Source: Akkermansiaceae bacterium
GTDB taxonomy: Bacteria > Verrucomicrobiota > Verrucomicrobiia > Verrucomicrobiales > Akkermansiaceae
Length of the DNA: 64,000 nt
Direction: 5' to 3'
Assembly (NCBI GenBank): GCA_018402445.1
Contig: JAGYIT010000005.1
Location: 62,001 to 126,000 of the forward strand
Position 1 is the stretch's first letter, and every line of letters begins with the position of its first letter. This document shows, piece by piece, positions 1 to 9,790 of this stretch. The translations under genes and the position numbers were made by a program. A model generated the notes under the pieces. It was not told where the DNA came from. It saw only the letters and a program-made list of their open reading frames with translations, and did no database searches.

Positions 1-220
1 TGATGACAGGGGGATACGCGCCCCTGTCGTTGGCTTCCGCCGTCACAACAACAGCCATCTGCCGGAGGTTTGACATGCATGTCGCTGCCCGTGATGCGGC
101 AATCATCCTTTTCGAAACGGAAAACGATACCAGCGACAGGACGGCGATGATCGCGATCACGATCAGCAGCTCGACAAGGGTGAATCCTTGCCGCCGATGG
201 GTTTTAACAGAGGGCTTCAT
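1..220 (-). CDS. Prepilin-like protein, N-terminal part
   Basis: Only the first 73 codons lie inside the window; the gene runs off the left edge. The N-terminus has a short basic leader ending in Gly, followed by FTLVELL and a long hydrophobic stretch (VIAIIAVLSLVSF). This is the prepilin peptidase cleavage and methylation signature of type II secretion pseudopilins and type IV pilins. The following segment (AASRAATCMSNLRQM) matches the start of the soluble domain seen in the large prepilin-like families of Verrucomicrobia and Planctomycetes. It is probably a surface or periplasmic pseudopilin-like protein. Which system it serves cannot be told from this fragment. Confidence 0.85.
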   Translation of the reverse strand, partial: MKPSVKTHRRQGFTLVELLIVIAIIAVLSLVSFSVSKRMIAASRAATCMSNLRQMAVVVTAEANDRGAYPPVI

Positions 221-328
221 GGTATGATTGCAGCGGTACGAAAGTACGTAACTCTGACGTTGATCGGCTGATCGGCGGGACAGAATCGATAAAAAGACTG
301 TCCGGATTCCAAGGCGGGAGCGCTAGGT

Positions 329-1132
329 TCAGATCCGGGCGTTCCGCCGCCGGCGAAACGCCGTGAGCAGGGAAGCCGTTCCGAAAATCACAAAGGCCGA
401 AGGTTCGGGAATGCCTGTGACGTTGAGTTCGATCGCCTCCGTGGTGTTGTTCCACTGGAGATTTGCGGTGTATCCGCCTGCGTTCAGCACGTTGAGGGTG
501 GCCGTTTGGAAACTCGTGTTGTCGACGCCAGGGAAATCCGTCGTGAAATCCATCAGCGTGATCACACCTATGCCGCCCAGATAATTCGCCATGTCCACAT
601 TGTAGGTCGCATTGGCCATGGTTGTTCCATCGCCAAGTCTGAACGTCCCAGGTGTAAGAGTTGTGAAACCGGCCGCCCCCAATTGGTAAGTGAACGAATT
701 GGTGCCCTTCTGTTCCCAGTTAGCCATTGTCGCGACAGATCCGTTGGCAAAGATGATATCGCCATGGTTGAGATCCCAAAAGGCGCCTGTCAGTGAGGAA
801 GTCGAATCCACTGTGATGTTGCTGTTGTTCAGCCGGATTACCCCGCCATTGGTCGTCAAAGTGCTGCCGCCGCTGAGATTGATCGTGGCTCCCAACGGCA
901 GATTATTAGAAGCTGCCGTGGGGCCATTTACTGTGACCGCCGTATTGATGATAAAAGTATCACCATTCGTAGGGGTTTTGTCGGGATCCCAGTTCGCGGC
1001 AGTGGCGAAGAGGTTGCCGTCGGCAGCTCCGCCATCCCAAGTGACGGTCGCCGCATGGGCGGAGATGGAGGCCGCCAGGAGCGCCCCGCAAACGATTGCT
1101 GATCTTGTTGAGTTGTTCGTTTTGGTTTTCAT
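329..1132 (-). CDS. PEP-CTERM sorting domain protein
   Basis: A 267-residue exported protein. Residues 1-28 form a signal peptide ending AHA. The body begins TVTWDGGAADGNLF and is rich in Asn, Thr and Gly, like the beta-strand-repeat surface proteins common in Verrucomicrobia. The C-terminus has the PEP-CTERM signal: the tripeptide PEP, a hydrophobic helix and a final RRRRN cluster. Exosortase-type enzymes recognise this tail, so the protein is expected to be processed at the inner membrane and exported. It lies downstream of a conserved dyad motif that is also found upstream of the adjacent sulfatase. Its specific role is unknown. Confidence 0.85.
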   Translation of the reverse strand: MKTKTNNSTRSAIVCGALLAASISAHAATVTWDGGAADGNLFATAANWDPDKTPTNGDTFIINTAVTVNGPTAASNNLPLGATINLSGGSTLTTNGGVIRLNNSNITVDSTSSLTGAFWDLNHGDIIFANGSVATMANWEQKGTNSFTYQLGAAGFTTLTPGTFRLGDGTTMANATYNVDMANYLGGIGVITLMDFTTDFPGVDNTSFQTATLNVLNAGGYTANLQWNNTTEAIELNVTGIPEPSAFVIFGTASLLTAFRRRRNARI

Positions 1133-1227
1133 GGATTTTAGTTTGTGGAAGGTAGCTGTCCCGATATCCCAACCTGCCTGGAAGGCCTGGTTCAGGCTGC
1201 CGCGAGAGGTCGGTTACATATTTACTT

Positions 1228-1269
1228 TGGGTCAGAATCCGAATCTGTCCATCATCCGTTTAGATGATG
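1228..1269 (-). promoter_or_regulatory. Conserved dyad motif, copy A
   Basis: Positions 1250-1269 read CATCATCCGTTTAGATGATG, a perfect 7-bp inverted repeat around a 6-bp spacer. It is preceded at 1228-1246 by a TGGGTC-GAATCCGAATC block that recurs in copy B. It lies about 118 bp upstream of the PEP-CTERM start codon. The symmetry and recurrence in front of neighbouring genes suggest an operator; binding by the regulator at 11871-12545 is inference. Confidence 0.6.
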
Positions 1270-1357
1270 GACGGCAGCCGGTTTTTGCGGGCTTTTGCGT
1301 CATTTTATCGAGATGTCGTGGTGTGATTTTCCGGTCGCTGAGGGGCGGAGAGGGGGC

Positions 1358-3238
1358 TTACGGATTGCCAACGCCTCCGAGCGGGATGGCGGCGTTGGCG
1401 AAGGTATTGCCTTTGTCAGGGGCCGGAACCGCCTCCGGGTGGCTGACGAGGAAATGGTTATCATCCACCAGGTTGATGTAGGCATGGGTGGCCTCCGGCG
1501 GGAGGCTGGCTTTGACCACGCCGTTATCGATTTCGCCAAAAACGCGGAACCACTCCTCGGCCTTTTCGCCGCCGTGAATCGCGTAGATCACATCCGCGCG
1601 GACGACGCGAGCGCCGTTTTCCCGGAAGGTCGCCGTGAGCTTGCGGCCGTCCACCGAATACCCCGTCACCGAGGGGGCTTTTTCCTTGTTGGGCAGCGAG
1701 AATTTGCAGTCGGGGTTCCAGTAGGGAAGGCTGGCCTTCATTTCGGCGAGGATTACGGTCAGGCGGGCATCCAACGCGGCGGCCTGTTCCGGCAGTTCCT
1801 CGGCGAGGTTTATCGCCTCCTCGAAATCCACGCGCGCCGTCTTGCCGTTTTTCGATTCGGCCAGCCTGTAGAGTTCGAGGGGCGGGACTTGCCCGCTGTG
1901 GGTTTCGTAGTTGCGGATGAGTTTGAAATCCCCCGCGCGGAGCGCGCTTTGGTAGGATGTGGCCCCTGGATGCGGATAGTGCCAAACCATCTCCGTGCGC
2001 GGCTTGCCGTGCTGGTCAAGCACGAGCGAAGGATTGTCCACCGCTCCGGTGAGCAACGGAAGCAGGTCGGCGCCGTCGAGATTTTTCCCCTCAGGCTTCG
2101 CGATGCCGGCCATCGACAGGATCGTGGGGTAAAAATCGAGGCCGTTGACCATGACGTCGCTCTCCTTGCCTGCGGAAATGCCCGGGCCGGCGACGAGGAA
2201 CGGCACGCGCACGCCGCCTTCCTTCGCCGACATTTTGCCTCTGTCGAGCGGGGCGTTGTCGGTGATCACCTCCTTGCCCGAGCCCTCCATGCCGCCATTG
2301 TCGGAGGTGAAGAAAATGTAAGTGTTGCCGATGAGTTTGTGGCCCGGATTGCGCGGATCGTCGGTGGTTTCGAGGAACCCGACGAGCTGGCCGACATAGT
2401 GGTCGAGGGTTTCCACCATGGCGCAGTAGTAGGGGTTTTTCTGTCCCTCGAGCGTCCACTCGCCGGGATCGACCGGGAAGTCCACGCCGAGCTTCCGGCA
2501 GTATTTTTCCAGGTGCGCCTTGCTGCGGGAATGGATCGGGGTGTGGACGAGCCAGGTCGCGTAGTAGAGGAAGAACGGCTTGGTCTTGTTGGCCTCCATG
2601 AAATCCAGCGCGGCGGTGGTCACCGGGTCGGTGGGGAAGCCCTCGGCATCGAGGCGGTAGGGATCCTTCGGTTGGTCGGTTGCGAAGTCTTTGATGCGGT
2701 TTTCCATGCCGGATTGCACCCCCCGGACATCGAAGCCGCTGCGGTGCGAGGTGAAGTCGAAGCCTTGGTCCAAGGGGCCGGGAAACGAGAAATGGTCCTT
2801 GGCCATGTGCCATTTGCCGGTGTGCCCGGTGGCATAGCCGTTTTGGCGGAGAATCTTGGCGAGTGTGCGTTCGTTTTCCGGCATGCGTCCGCTGTACCAC
2901 GGGGAGATCAGGCGCGCGTTGAACGGCGCCGCTGGCGGATCGCCCCCGACATGAGTTTTTTGGGCGCGGGCGGGATGGTTCCCGCTCATGATCGCGCAAC
3001 GGCTCGGAGCGCATGTCGGCGCGGGGGAATAGCCGTTGCGGAACAAAACCCCGCGGGCCGCCAGTGCGTCGATGTGCGGCGTTTCCATCGGGCATGGCTC
3101 GTCGATGTCATAGCACCCCACATCCTGCCATCCGAGATCGTCAACAAGGATCAATACGATGTTCGGCGCTGGAGCCGCGAGGGCGGAAATGGCAAGGGCG
3201 ATGCAAGCGCCGAGCAGGGACAGGGTGTGTCTGATCAT
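1358..3238 (-). CDS. Secreted type I sulfatase
   Basis: A 626-residue sulfatase. The start at 3238 was chosen because MIRHTLSLLG begins a clear signal peptide ending around ALA-AP; a longer reading from 3295 adds an implausible proline-rich leader. The core begins NIVLILVDDLGWQDVG, whose Asp residues bind the metal. Cys76-Ala-Pro-Ser-Arg80 is the formylglycine signature, and FFTSDNGG and FYPTILSMAG are further family motifs. It hydrolyses a sulfate ester, probably on a polysaccharide, outside the cytoplasm. Copy B of the dyad motif lies about 90 bp upstream. The neighbours encode glycan-active enzymes, which suggests a sulfated glycan; the exact substrate cannot be named. Confidence 0.9.
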   Translation of the reverse strand: MIRHTLSLLGACIALAISALAAPAPNIVLILVDDLGWQDVGCYDIDEPCPMETPHIDALAARGVLFRNGYSPAPTCAPSRCAIMSGNHPARAQKTHVGGDPPAAPFNARLISPWYSGRMPENERTLAKILRQNGYATGHTGKWHMAKDHFSFPGPLDQGFDFTSHRSGFDVRGVQSGMENRIKDFATDQPKDPYRLDAEGFPTDPVTTAALDFMEANKTKPFFLYYATWLVHTPIHSRSKAHLEKYCRKLGVDFPVDPGEWTLEGQKNPYYCAMVETLDHYVGQLVGFLETTDDPRNPGHKLIGNTYIFFTSDNGGMEGSGKEVITDNAPLDRGKMSAKEGGVRVPFLVAGPGISAGKESDVMVNGLDFYPTILSMAGIAKPEGKNLDGADLLPLLTGAVDNPSLVLDQHGKPRTEMVWHYPHPGATSYQSALRAGDFKLIRNYETHSGQVPPLELYRLAESKNGKTARVDFEEAINLAEELPEQAAALDARLTVILAEMKASLPYWNPDCKFSLPNKEKAPSVTGYSVDGRKLTATFRENGARVVRADVIYAIHGGEKAEEWFRVFGEIDNGVVKASLPPEATHAYINLVDDNHFLVSHPEAVPAPDKGNTFANAAIPLGGVGNP

Positions 3239-3304
3239 GATGAATGGCGGGGGTAATGGGTTCGGGGATTGCCGTTTGCTGAGGGTGAAATACACCCGTC
3301 ACTC

Positions 3305-3346
3305 TGGGTCGGAATCCGAATCCTGCCATCATCCGTTTGGGTGATG
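3305..3346 (-). promoter_or_regulatory. Conserved dyad motif, copy B
   Basis: Positions 3327-3346 read CATCATCCGTTTGGGTGATG. This matches copy A at all but two positions in the right half, and the same TGGGTC-GAATCCGAATC block precedes it at 3305-3322. It sits about 90 bp upstream of the sulfatase start on the minus strand. Confidence 0.6.
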
Positions 3347-3365
3347 GCCGGCTGGGGCAGCCGGA

Positions 3366-6300
3366 TCACGGGGCAAGCCATGCCTCCGCCCATGAGGCAT
3401 GGTCGCCGCCCCGATCCCCGAGGCTGCCGACGGCAAGCGTGAGTTCCTGCGCCCCCTTTACGGAGATCTCAAGAGGCCGCCGCTCCACCTTTTCCCTGCT
3501 GTTCGTCTTTCCGGTAGAGAAAACCTCTTTTCCATCGACGAGCACTTTCATCTCAAGGTCGCCGTGATGGCTGTCATCCGGCCCGGGAATGACGTGGAAT
3601 TTGGAAAACCGGCCTCCGAGGGCGAACCTCAGTTGGGAATCCGCATGGACTCCGATCCCGTTCGTGAATTCTTTTCCCCCGATCCTGACCGGCGCGCCGG
3701 TGACGGAGGCATTGTCCACCAGACGCCAGAAACCCGTAGCCTCTGAGGCCATTTTCACGGTCAGATGGATACGCCCTGTCCCATCCGGATCGGGTATGCC
3801 TCCCGTTGTGGGAGCCTTCCATCCGAAGCCGGTGAAAATGACCTTGGTGATGTCAGCGGCGTTTCCGGGCAGGATCGCCAGTTCCTTTGCGTCCGCCCAT
3901 CCGGCCATCTTCCCGCCATTGGAAGCATCGGTGAAACGGGAGGCATCCAGCTCCGCGGATTGCCATTCATTGGATGCACCGATCGGGATCTCCGCCTCGA
4001 ACTTGCCGTTGGCGACAAACCTCAGCTTTTGCGGCTGTGTGCAATAGAACCGGAAGACCAACTTCGCGCCCTGAGGGGCGGCTTCGCCTTTCCCGAAATC
4101 CGGATTCCTTGTCCCGGCCTTCTCATCCATGGCGCGGAAACCCAGCACTCCGCCCGCGCCCTCCACGGGCGCCACATCCGTCCAGCCTCCGAAATCCGCT
4201 TTTGCCCCCGCAGCGGCAGTCGCAACCGCATCGCCGAGTTCGGAGGGCACTGCGGCCTGGAAATCCGTGGAGACCACCAGTTTCGATCCATCCGATTCGT
4301 AGGTGATGTTCGCGAAGGCGAAAACGTAATCGTTCACATCGGAAACCGGCAGGCTGGCCGCCCACACCTTGCCGTCGCTGGCGGCGGGTGCGTCCTCCCA
4401 CACCCGCGAAAAGCTCACCACGTCCTTTTTGGCGAAATAGATTTCCAGGGACTTCACAAGCTCCGGTGAGGCGGGTGTTACCCTCAGTTCCGGCACGCCG
4501 TCCGCCCCAAGGCGGATCTCGGCCTGCGGCCTCTCCGGCCAGAACAGTTCTTTCCCGAGGACATGTTTTTCCAGCCACAGCCGACAGCCGTCGCCAAGCT
4601 TCTCGGTGTTGTGATGCCCGCGAGCCTGGTGGGCGAAGTCCCAAGGCACCCCTTTCCTGAACATCCGGAATGTCTGTTCGCCCCGCTCATGGCCGCCGTG
4701 ATGGTCATTGCTGCCGTTCAGCCACAGGCACGCCGCCCCGATGTATGGCGCGTGGGACTGCGGGGCGATCGCATCCAGATAGATCCTCTCGCCGGAGGTT
4801 TTATCCGCATGGGTTTTCGGATCGGCATAGAGCCAAACCCTCTTCGTCCGGTAATATTCAAGCCAACCGATGCCGAAATAGGAGGCAACGGCCTTGACCC
4901 GCTTGTCCATCGCCAGATTCCACATGAGCGTGCCGCCGTATGAATATCCCTTCGCGCCGATGCGGCCTGCGTCCACCTCCCTTTGGGCCAACAGGTAGCT
5001 GAGCACCCGCCGCTGGATCGCGTACCAGAGGTAGTCGTCGGTCTGCCTCGGATCGGTGATCTGTTTGCCATCGGGCGTGGTGGATTTCACACGGTGGCCT
5101 TCGTTTTGGTCCATGTTTCCGTATCGAAGCGGCGCGGGGTATTTCGTGAAATGCTGCCTGTCGCCGGTCTTGCCGCAATAGTCGTGCGCCATCACCGCCC
5201 AGCCGTTGCGGACGTAGGCAAGATCGGGATTGGGCTTCGACATCCAGCCGTGCACATCCATCAGCCCCGGCACGCGGGTCGCTCCGGCTTTGACCGCATA
5301 CCTGCAATAAACCCTGATCTCCTCACCCAACACGTAGGCGCTGATGTAGGAGTCGCGCATCATGATGCCATCCTCCGTTTTCTCGGAAACGATCTCTTCC
5401 TTGAAATCCCCCTTGTCGGGATCGTAACCCGCCCAAAGTTCGGGAGGCGTGATGGCCGCGCCCGCTTCCTTGTCCAGGTTCTCGCGCTCGACGGATCGCT
5501 CGATCGCCTTGTTGAATTCCTCCCGGTCATCCGCCGCCGCTTTCCCGCCACGGGACTCGTGGGGATAGGGGCGCTGGCCGTCCTCACCGCCGATCCAACG
5601 CAGGTTCGCCAGCTCCGGCGCATTGCCTTTCCACTCCGCCTCCGGCACATCGACAACGCGCCTGGACGGCGTCAGGGTCAGCTCCGTCACCTCATCCCAA
5701 TCACCGGGCGATTCACCTGCCTTGTTCCTGAAATCGGCGGGCGACAGCTCGACCTTGTTCACCCCTTCCTCCGGGAGATTGACGATGGCGTGGTAGCTGT
5801 CCTGTTTCCTTCCGGTGTAGTTCTGCCAGGTATTCAGCTCCAGCCCGACCGCCAGGCAGTTCCCCGGCGCGGATGTGACCACATCGAAAGCGAGCTTCGC
5901 CCCCTTCGGCCCCATGAACGCCGGATCGATCAGCTTCCGCGTCGCATAGAACCAATGCTCCGGATTTCCCGGATTGAGCTGATACCAATCGCGCATCCCG
6001 TGGGAAAAATCATCGATCAAGCGTTCCCTCGTGCGGGTGGCGATCACGCCCGCCTTGGCGAGTTCGCCCGCTTGGACGATCTGGTATTCCGAAGTCACCG
6101 TGACGATGTCCGATTCCGCGACACCCGGCCTCCGGGGCAGTGTCAGCCCGCTGGCGTAGGTGATGTTCGCGAAGGCGAAAAGCGGCTCATTCACATCGAA
6201 CACCGGACACGGCGCGGAATAGGTTCCGCCGCTTTCCGTGACCACGGCGCTGTTCCAGAAACGGACGCGCGGATCCCGGCCGCAGCTGTAATAGATCTCG

Positions 6301-7433
6301 ACCGATCTGATTTCCAAACCCGCCGTGCGATCAGGTATCACCGTGAAAAGGGGTACGTGATCCTCGGTTTTGAGTTCGAGTCCGGACGGTGAGCTTTTGG
6401 GAAAACGGAATCCACCCTTGAGGTGCGCGACCATCCACAGGAAGCGGGCGCTGTCCGTACCCTTGTCGAAGCGGTGGTTCAGGTGCGGAGCCAGCGCCAG
6501 CATCCGCTCCGTGGAGGCGGGCAGCTTCGACATCGCGTTGACCACGAATTCCGTCGGCGAGTTGAAATCGTTTGTCGATCCCAGGAACAGGATCGGAGCC
6601 TTGATATGCGGCCAGTATGACTCCGCGGAAACGACCTGCCGGTAGAGAGACAAGCCGTCTTCGGCCTTCATCGGACGCCTGCTGCCGGGCAAACCCATGA
6701 TATCCTCGGTCAGGAATCCGCTCCCTCCCACGGAGGGCGAGCTGGCCTTGACCCGCGGATCGATCGAGGAAAGCACCGTGGAACGTCCGCCCATCGAGTG
6801 CCCCTCGATGCCGAGCCGACTGCCATCCACCTCTTCCTGCCCTTCGAGGAAAGTCAGCGCACGGCGCGCAGCCAGAGCGATCAGGTTCCAGCTGCTGTTG
6901 AGAAGATGCGGCTCCTTGTAAAGGGTGTGCGGGTCAGGCCGCACGGTGTCGTGGTGATCAAGCCCGGCTCCGCGTGCGACGCCCTCGCGCAAAAATCCCG
7001 CCGCCAAGCCGTCCCAATCCGTGTTGCGCCCTCCGTCATTCTCAAGCGGCAGCCCGCCCCAGTTGATGCTCACGCAGGCGAAGCCGAGCTCCACCCAGCT
7101 CTCCACACGGGTCTTATCGGCGCGCTGCCCGCCTCCATGGATGTGCACGATGCCCGGCACTTTGCGCTCCCCTTTCGGGAAACCGAAGTAGGCGGCGACC
7201 TTCGGGCTCGCCTTCCTGTTCGTGCCCTCCAGCTTGCCGAGATCGAAGCGGACGATGCGGAATACACCCTTTTCCGTTTCCCATTCGCGGATCGTCTCGG
7301 AATTCAGCGCATCCTTGTGCGGATCATAGGCACCCCAGAAATCCATCATCGGATCGGAGTTCTCCGCATGCACCGCCGTGGAGATCGCGAGGCAAATGAG
7401 AGCGGCGGCGATCGGTTTCCTGATGGACTTCAT
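3366..7433 (-). CDS. Large secreted protein with two alpha/beta-hydrolase (esterase) domains and NPCBM domain
   Basis: A 1,355-residue exported protein. The start at 7433 gives the signal peptide MKSIRKPIAAALICLAISTA; its ATG overlaps the stop of the upstream alpha-galactosidase-like gene as ATGA, so the pair is translationally coupled. Two alpha/beta-hydrolase modules are visible, with nucleophile elbows GHSMGG near residue 212 and GYSYGG near 831, like acetyl-xylan-esterase or dienelactone-hydrolase relatives. A beta-rich segment separates them. The last ~110 residues (FTNGIGVHADS, then WAEAWLAP) match an NPCBM carbohydrate-binding module. The likely role is removal of acyl groups from a glycan at the cell surface. 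The tandem arrangement in one chain is unusual. The substrate is inferred only from neighbours. Confidence 0.8.
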   Translation of the reverse strand: MKSIRKPIAAALICLAISTAVHAENSDPMMDFWGAYDPHKDALNSETIREWETEKGVFRIVRFDLGKLEGTNRKASPKVAAYFGFPKGERKVPGIVHIHGGGQRADKTRVESWVELGFACVSINWGGLPLENDGGRNTDWDGLAAGFLREGVARGAGLDHHDTVRPDPHTLYKEPHLLNSSWNLIALAARRALTFLEGQEEVDGSRLGIEGHSMGGRSTVLSSIDPRVKASSPSVGGSGFLTEDIMGLPGSRRPMKAEDGLSLYRQVVSAESYWPHIKAPILFLGSTNDFNSPTEFVVNAMSKLPASTERMLALAPHLNHRFDKGTDSARFLWMVAHLKGGFRFPKSSPSGLELKTEDHVPLFTVIPDRTAGLEIRSVEIYYSCGRDPRVRFWNSAVVTESGGTYSAPCPVFDVNEPLFAFANITYASGLTLPRRPGVAESDIVTVTSEYQIVQAGELAKAGVIATRTRERLIDDFSHGMRDWYQLNPGNPEHWFYATRKLIDPAFMGPKGAKLAFDVVTSAPGNCLAVGLELNTWQNYTGRKQDSYHAIVNLPEEGVNKVELSPADFRNKAGESPGDWDEVTELTLTPSRRVVDVPEAEWKGNAPELANLRWIGGEDGQRPYPHESRGGKAAADDREEFNKAIERSVERENLDKEAGAAITPPELWAGYDPDKGDFKEEIVSEKTEDGIMMRDSYISAYVLGEEIRVYCRYAVKAGATRVPGLMDVHGWMSKPNPDLAYVRNGWAVMAHDYCGKTGDRQHFTKYPAPLRYGNMDQNEGHRVKSTTPDGKQITDPRQTDDYLWYAIQRRVLSYLLAQREVDAGRIGAKGYSYGGTLMWNLAMDKRVKAVASYFGIGWLEYYRTKRVWLYADPKTHADKTSGERIYLDAIAPQSHAPYIGAACLWLNGSNDHHGGHERGEQTFRMFRKGVPWDFAHQARGHHNTEKLGDGCRLWLEKHVLGKELFWPERPQAEIRLGADGVPELRVTPASPELVKSLEIYFAKKDVVSFSRVWEDAPAASDGKVWAASLPVSDVNDYVFAFANITYESDGSKLVVSTDFQAAVPSELGDAVATAAAGAKADFGGWTDVAPVEGAGGVLGFRAMDEKAGTRNPDFGKGEAAPQGAKLVFRFYCTQPQKLRFVANGKFEAEIPIGASNEWQSAELDASRFTDASNGGKMAGWADAKELAILPGNAADITKVIFTGFGWKAPTTGGIPDPDGTGRIHLTVKMASEATGFWRLVDNASVTGAPVRIGGKEFTNGIGVHADSQLRFALGGRFSKFHVIPGPDDSHHGDLEMKVLVDGKEVFSTGKTNSREKVERRPLEISVKGAQELTLAVGSLGDRGGDHASWAEAWLAP

Positions 7434-9712
7434 TGCTGTGAAACGTTGGGCACGGGGCCGATCCCTAGGACGAATGATTGGGGGCTGTCCCATTTGCGCC
7501 CCGAGAGATGGATCCTCCAGAGATTTTCCCCGATTTTTTCGACCGAATCCAATTTGCAATTTTCGGAAGATTTCGCAGAGAGCGTTCGGTTGCTCAGGAA
7601 AGTCAGTGAACCTTTCCGCGCCCCCCCGGCCTTAAGCTCGACGGTGAGTTCGGAGGGCGCAGCCCGGACGTCAGCAACCTCGGCGGCTCCCATGGTCAGA
7701 TGGAGATCCGATCCGACCAGCACCGGAAGATCCACGTTCGGATCAACAACCGGTGTAAACCTGAGAAGCCGGGATGAAAGCGGCTCCAGCGGGCCGGTCG
7801 AATAGCTGCCGGTCGCGTAACCAAGGAGTTCGTTCGACCAGAAATCGAACACCGCGCACTTCACCCCTGCCGGGAGTCCGGCTGCCGTTAGGTCGAGCTC
7901 GATGGGCTTCGCCTGGCTTCCCGGGTTGTAGAGGTTGAAAACGGCGAAATCGCCGTACGGACGGCTGGCCACGAAGCCGAAGGCCTGGTTCTCGGCGGAT
8001 TTCCCCAGCCCCAGCAGACGCGATTTCTCCGGGCCGGGCGGGCGCATGATTTCATAGTTTCGCCATACCTCTTTCACATCGGGCATCTGGATCGGCTCGC
8101 TGATCATCGCGGTGCCGCCGGTCAGCGCGACGATGCCGTGCCAGCTTTTCCACATGCCCTCACCCTGCGAGGTATAGCCGACCTTGCGGCTCTCAAGCTT
8201 CCGGGCAAGGTAGGAAACATCCGCGTCGTTCTGCCACCACTCGCCGTGGAAAATCTGGAAGCGCAATACCGAATCCAGGCAATGTGGAAATCCACCCGGA
8301 TGCGAGTCCGGGCCGACACGGGCGGAGTCGATGAAGCCGACCACACCGCGTGTCGGGCTGCCGAGGCAGGAGAGGATATAGGTTTCCTCGCCCGCCGCCT
8401 CGCGGTAAAGGGCGTAGAGTTCACGGAAAGCTTGGAGCCGCGTCTTGGTCGGATCGACGAATTGGTTGCCGATCCCGTTGAAGTCAATCTTGATGTAGCC
8501 GAAGCCTTGCTTGACGGCATCCCCGATGATGTTGGCGAGGAATTTCCTCGATTCCGGATGGGACGGGTTGATCCAGTTCGCACCGGCGGGATGGAACGGG
8601 TTGGGATTGCTGAAGGATGAAATCCCCTGCGCGTTCTTCTGCATGGCATCGGGATGCTTCTTTTGCCACGGATGGTCCGGGTGCATCATCAGTGGAGCGA
8701 ACCAAACGCCCGGCGTGCAGCCGGCTTCGCGGATCCGCTTCGCCACCGCTTCCATGCCGGAGGGGAATTTTTCATTGGCGCTCCAATCGCCGTCCATTTT
8801 CTGGTAACCGTCATCAATCTGTATGATCCCTTTCCCGAACACGTCGGGATTCTCAGCGATGGTGCGCGTCACTTCCGTGATGTGGGTTTCGTCAATTTTC
8901 GTCGTCCTGTCATACCAACTGCACCAGCCGTAAACCGGGCCGCGGTGCAGCCGGGCGCCATGGGTCGCGGCCACCCAACGCGTCCAGATTTTCGTCGCCG
9001 CCTCCACCGGTTCGAAGGAGAAGATCATTTCCTCGCTGCGGCGGCTCTCCCCGGCGCGGACAAGCACCCCATCCATCTCGACCCCGGCGATGAACTCTTT
9101 TCCAACGGCCTGGAAACTCGTGTATGCCTCCGCCGGCCCCACCGGACCGACGAGGAACCCGTGGCCGTCCTTGTCATAGAGCAGCGCCGCCTCTTTCAGT
9201 CGCTTCTCGGCTAGGGTCAGGGAAACGGCGGGCGCATCCTCCATGAGCGGCGTGACCAGCCAGGCGTCGCTGTCCGGGACACGGAAAGCACCACCGGAGT
9301 TCTTGCGGGCATCGAGCAGATCGAACGCCCGCAAGCGGACATCCCTGTCGCTGCGGTTGTGAAAAACAGCCTCGATGGTGAACGCATCGATCTCGATGAG
9401 GCGCTTCAGAATCAAGGTGTATTGGAATTCCGCGCCCGGCTCCCCGTAAGTCGCCTCGCTGACCATGGCCTTGCCGAAAGGCGTGGCTCGTTCGCTGAAA
9501 CGCACCGCACCGTTCAAGGCGTGGCTGCGGTTGCCTACAACGTTGTTATTGTCGCCTTCAACGAACACAGCCCTGGACACGCCGCCGAACTCCGTGATCC
9601 CTGCCCTCTCAACGACAATCCTGCTGCCGTCTCCGGAAAACCGAACCCATGGATCTTCTGCGGCTGCGAATGGAGATAAACTTAGCAGGACAACGATGGC
9701 GTTGCGCCACAT
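7430..9712 (-). CDS. Secreted alpha-galactosidase-like glycoside hydrolase (GH36-like)
   Basis: A 760-residue protein. The start at 9712 yields MWRNAIVVLLSLSPFAAAEDP, a signal peptide with an AGGA sequence shortly upstream; longer readings lack a ribosome-binding site. Clan GH-D hallmarks are visible: WCSWYDR, IQIDDGYQ near residue 298, GVWFAPL, YIKIDFNG near 408 (putative nucleophile Asp) and FIDSARVGPD near 463 (putative acid/base Asp). Such enzymes release terminal alpha-galactose or related sugars. The C-terminal ~110 residues form a beta domain typical of the family. It is the first gene of an operon with the esterase, and the third copy of the dyad motif lies 79 bp upstream. Confidence 0.85.
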   Translation of the reverse strand: MWRNAIVVLLSLSPFAAAEDPWVRFSGDGSRIVVERAGITEFGGVSRAVFVEGDNNNVVGNRSHALNGAVRFSERATPFGKAMVSEATYGEPGAEFQYTLILKRLIEIDAFTIEAVFHNRSDRDVRLRAFDLLDARKNSGGAFRVPDSDAWLVTPLMEDAPAVSLTLAEKRLKEAALLYDKDGHGFLVGPVGPAEAYTSFQAVGKEFIAGVEMDGVLVRAGESRRSEEMIFSFEPVEAATKIWTRWVAATHGARLHRGPVYGWCSWYDRTTKIDETHITEVTRTIAENPDVFGKGIIQIDDGYQKMDGDWSANEKFPSGMEAVAKRIREAGCTPGVWFAPLMMHPDHPWQKKHPDAMQKNAQGISSFSNPNPFHPAGANWINPSHPESRKFLANIIGDAVKQGFGYIKIDFNGIGNQFVDPTKTRLQAFRELYALYREAAGEETYILSCLGSPTRGVVGFIDSARVGPDSHPGGFPHCLDSVLRFQIFHGEWWQNDADVSYLARKLESRKVGYTSQGEGMWKSWHGIVALTGGTAMISEPIQMPDVKEVWRNYEIMRPPGPEKSRLLGLGKSAENQAFGFVASRPYGDFAVFNLYNPGSQAKPIELDLTAAGLPAGVKCAVFDFWSNELLGYATGSYSTGPLEPLSSRLLRFTPVVDPNVDLPVLVGSDLHLTMGAAEVADVRAAPSELTVELKAGGARKGSLTFLSNRTLSAKSSENCKLDSVEKIGENLWRIHLSGRKWDSPQSFVLGIGPVPNVSQQ

Positions 9713-9790
9713 CCGAAGTCCTGGGGAAGCCTCGTCGGGGTTTCTTCGTGATAACATTGGTGGATTGTAATGACCGAATACCGTGCCCAC

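Noticed and set aside
1295..3256. Open frame of 653 codons on the plus strand
   Set aside because: It is the antisense shadow of the minus-strand sulfatase, whose catalytic motifs and signal peptide are clear.
4983..6392. Long plus-strand open frame
   Set aside because: Antisense to the double esterase gene; its composition is Arg/His/Pro-rich as expected for a shadow of GC-rich DNA.
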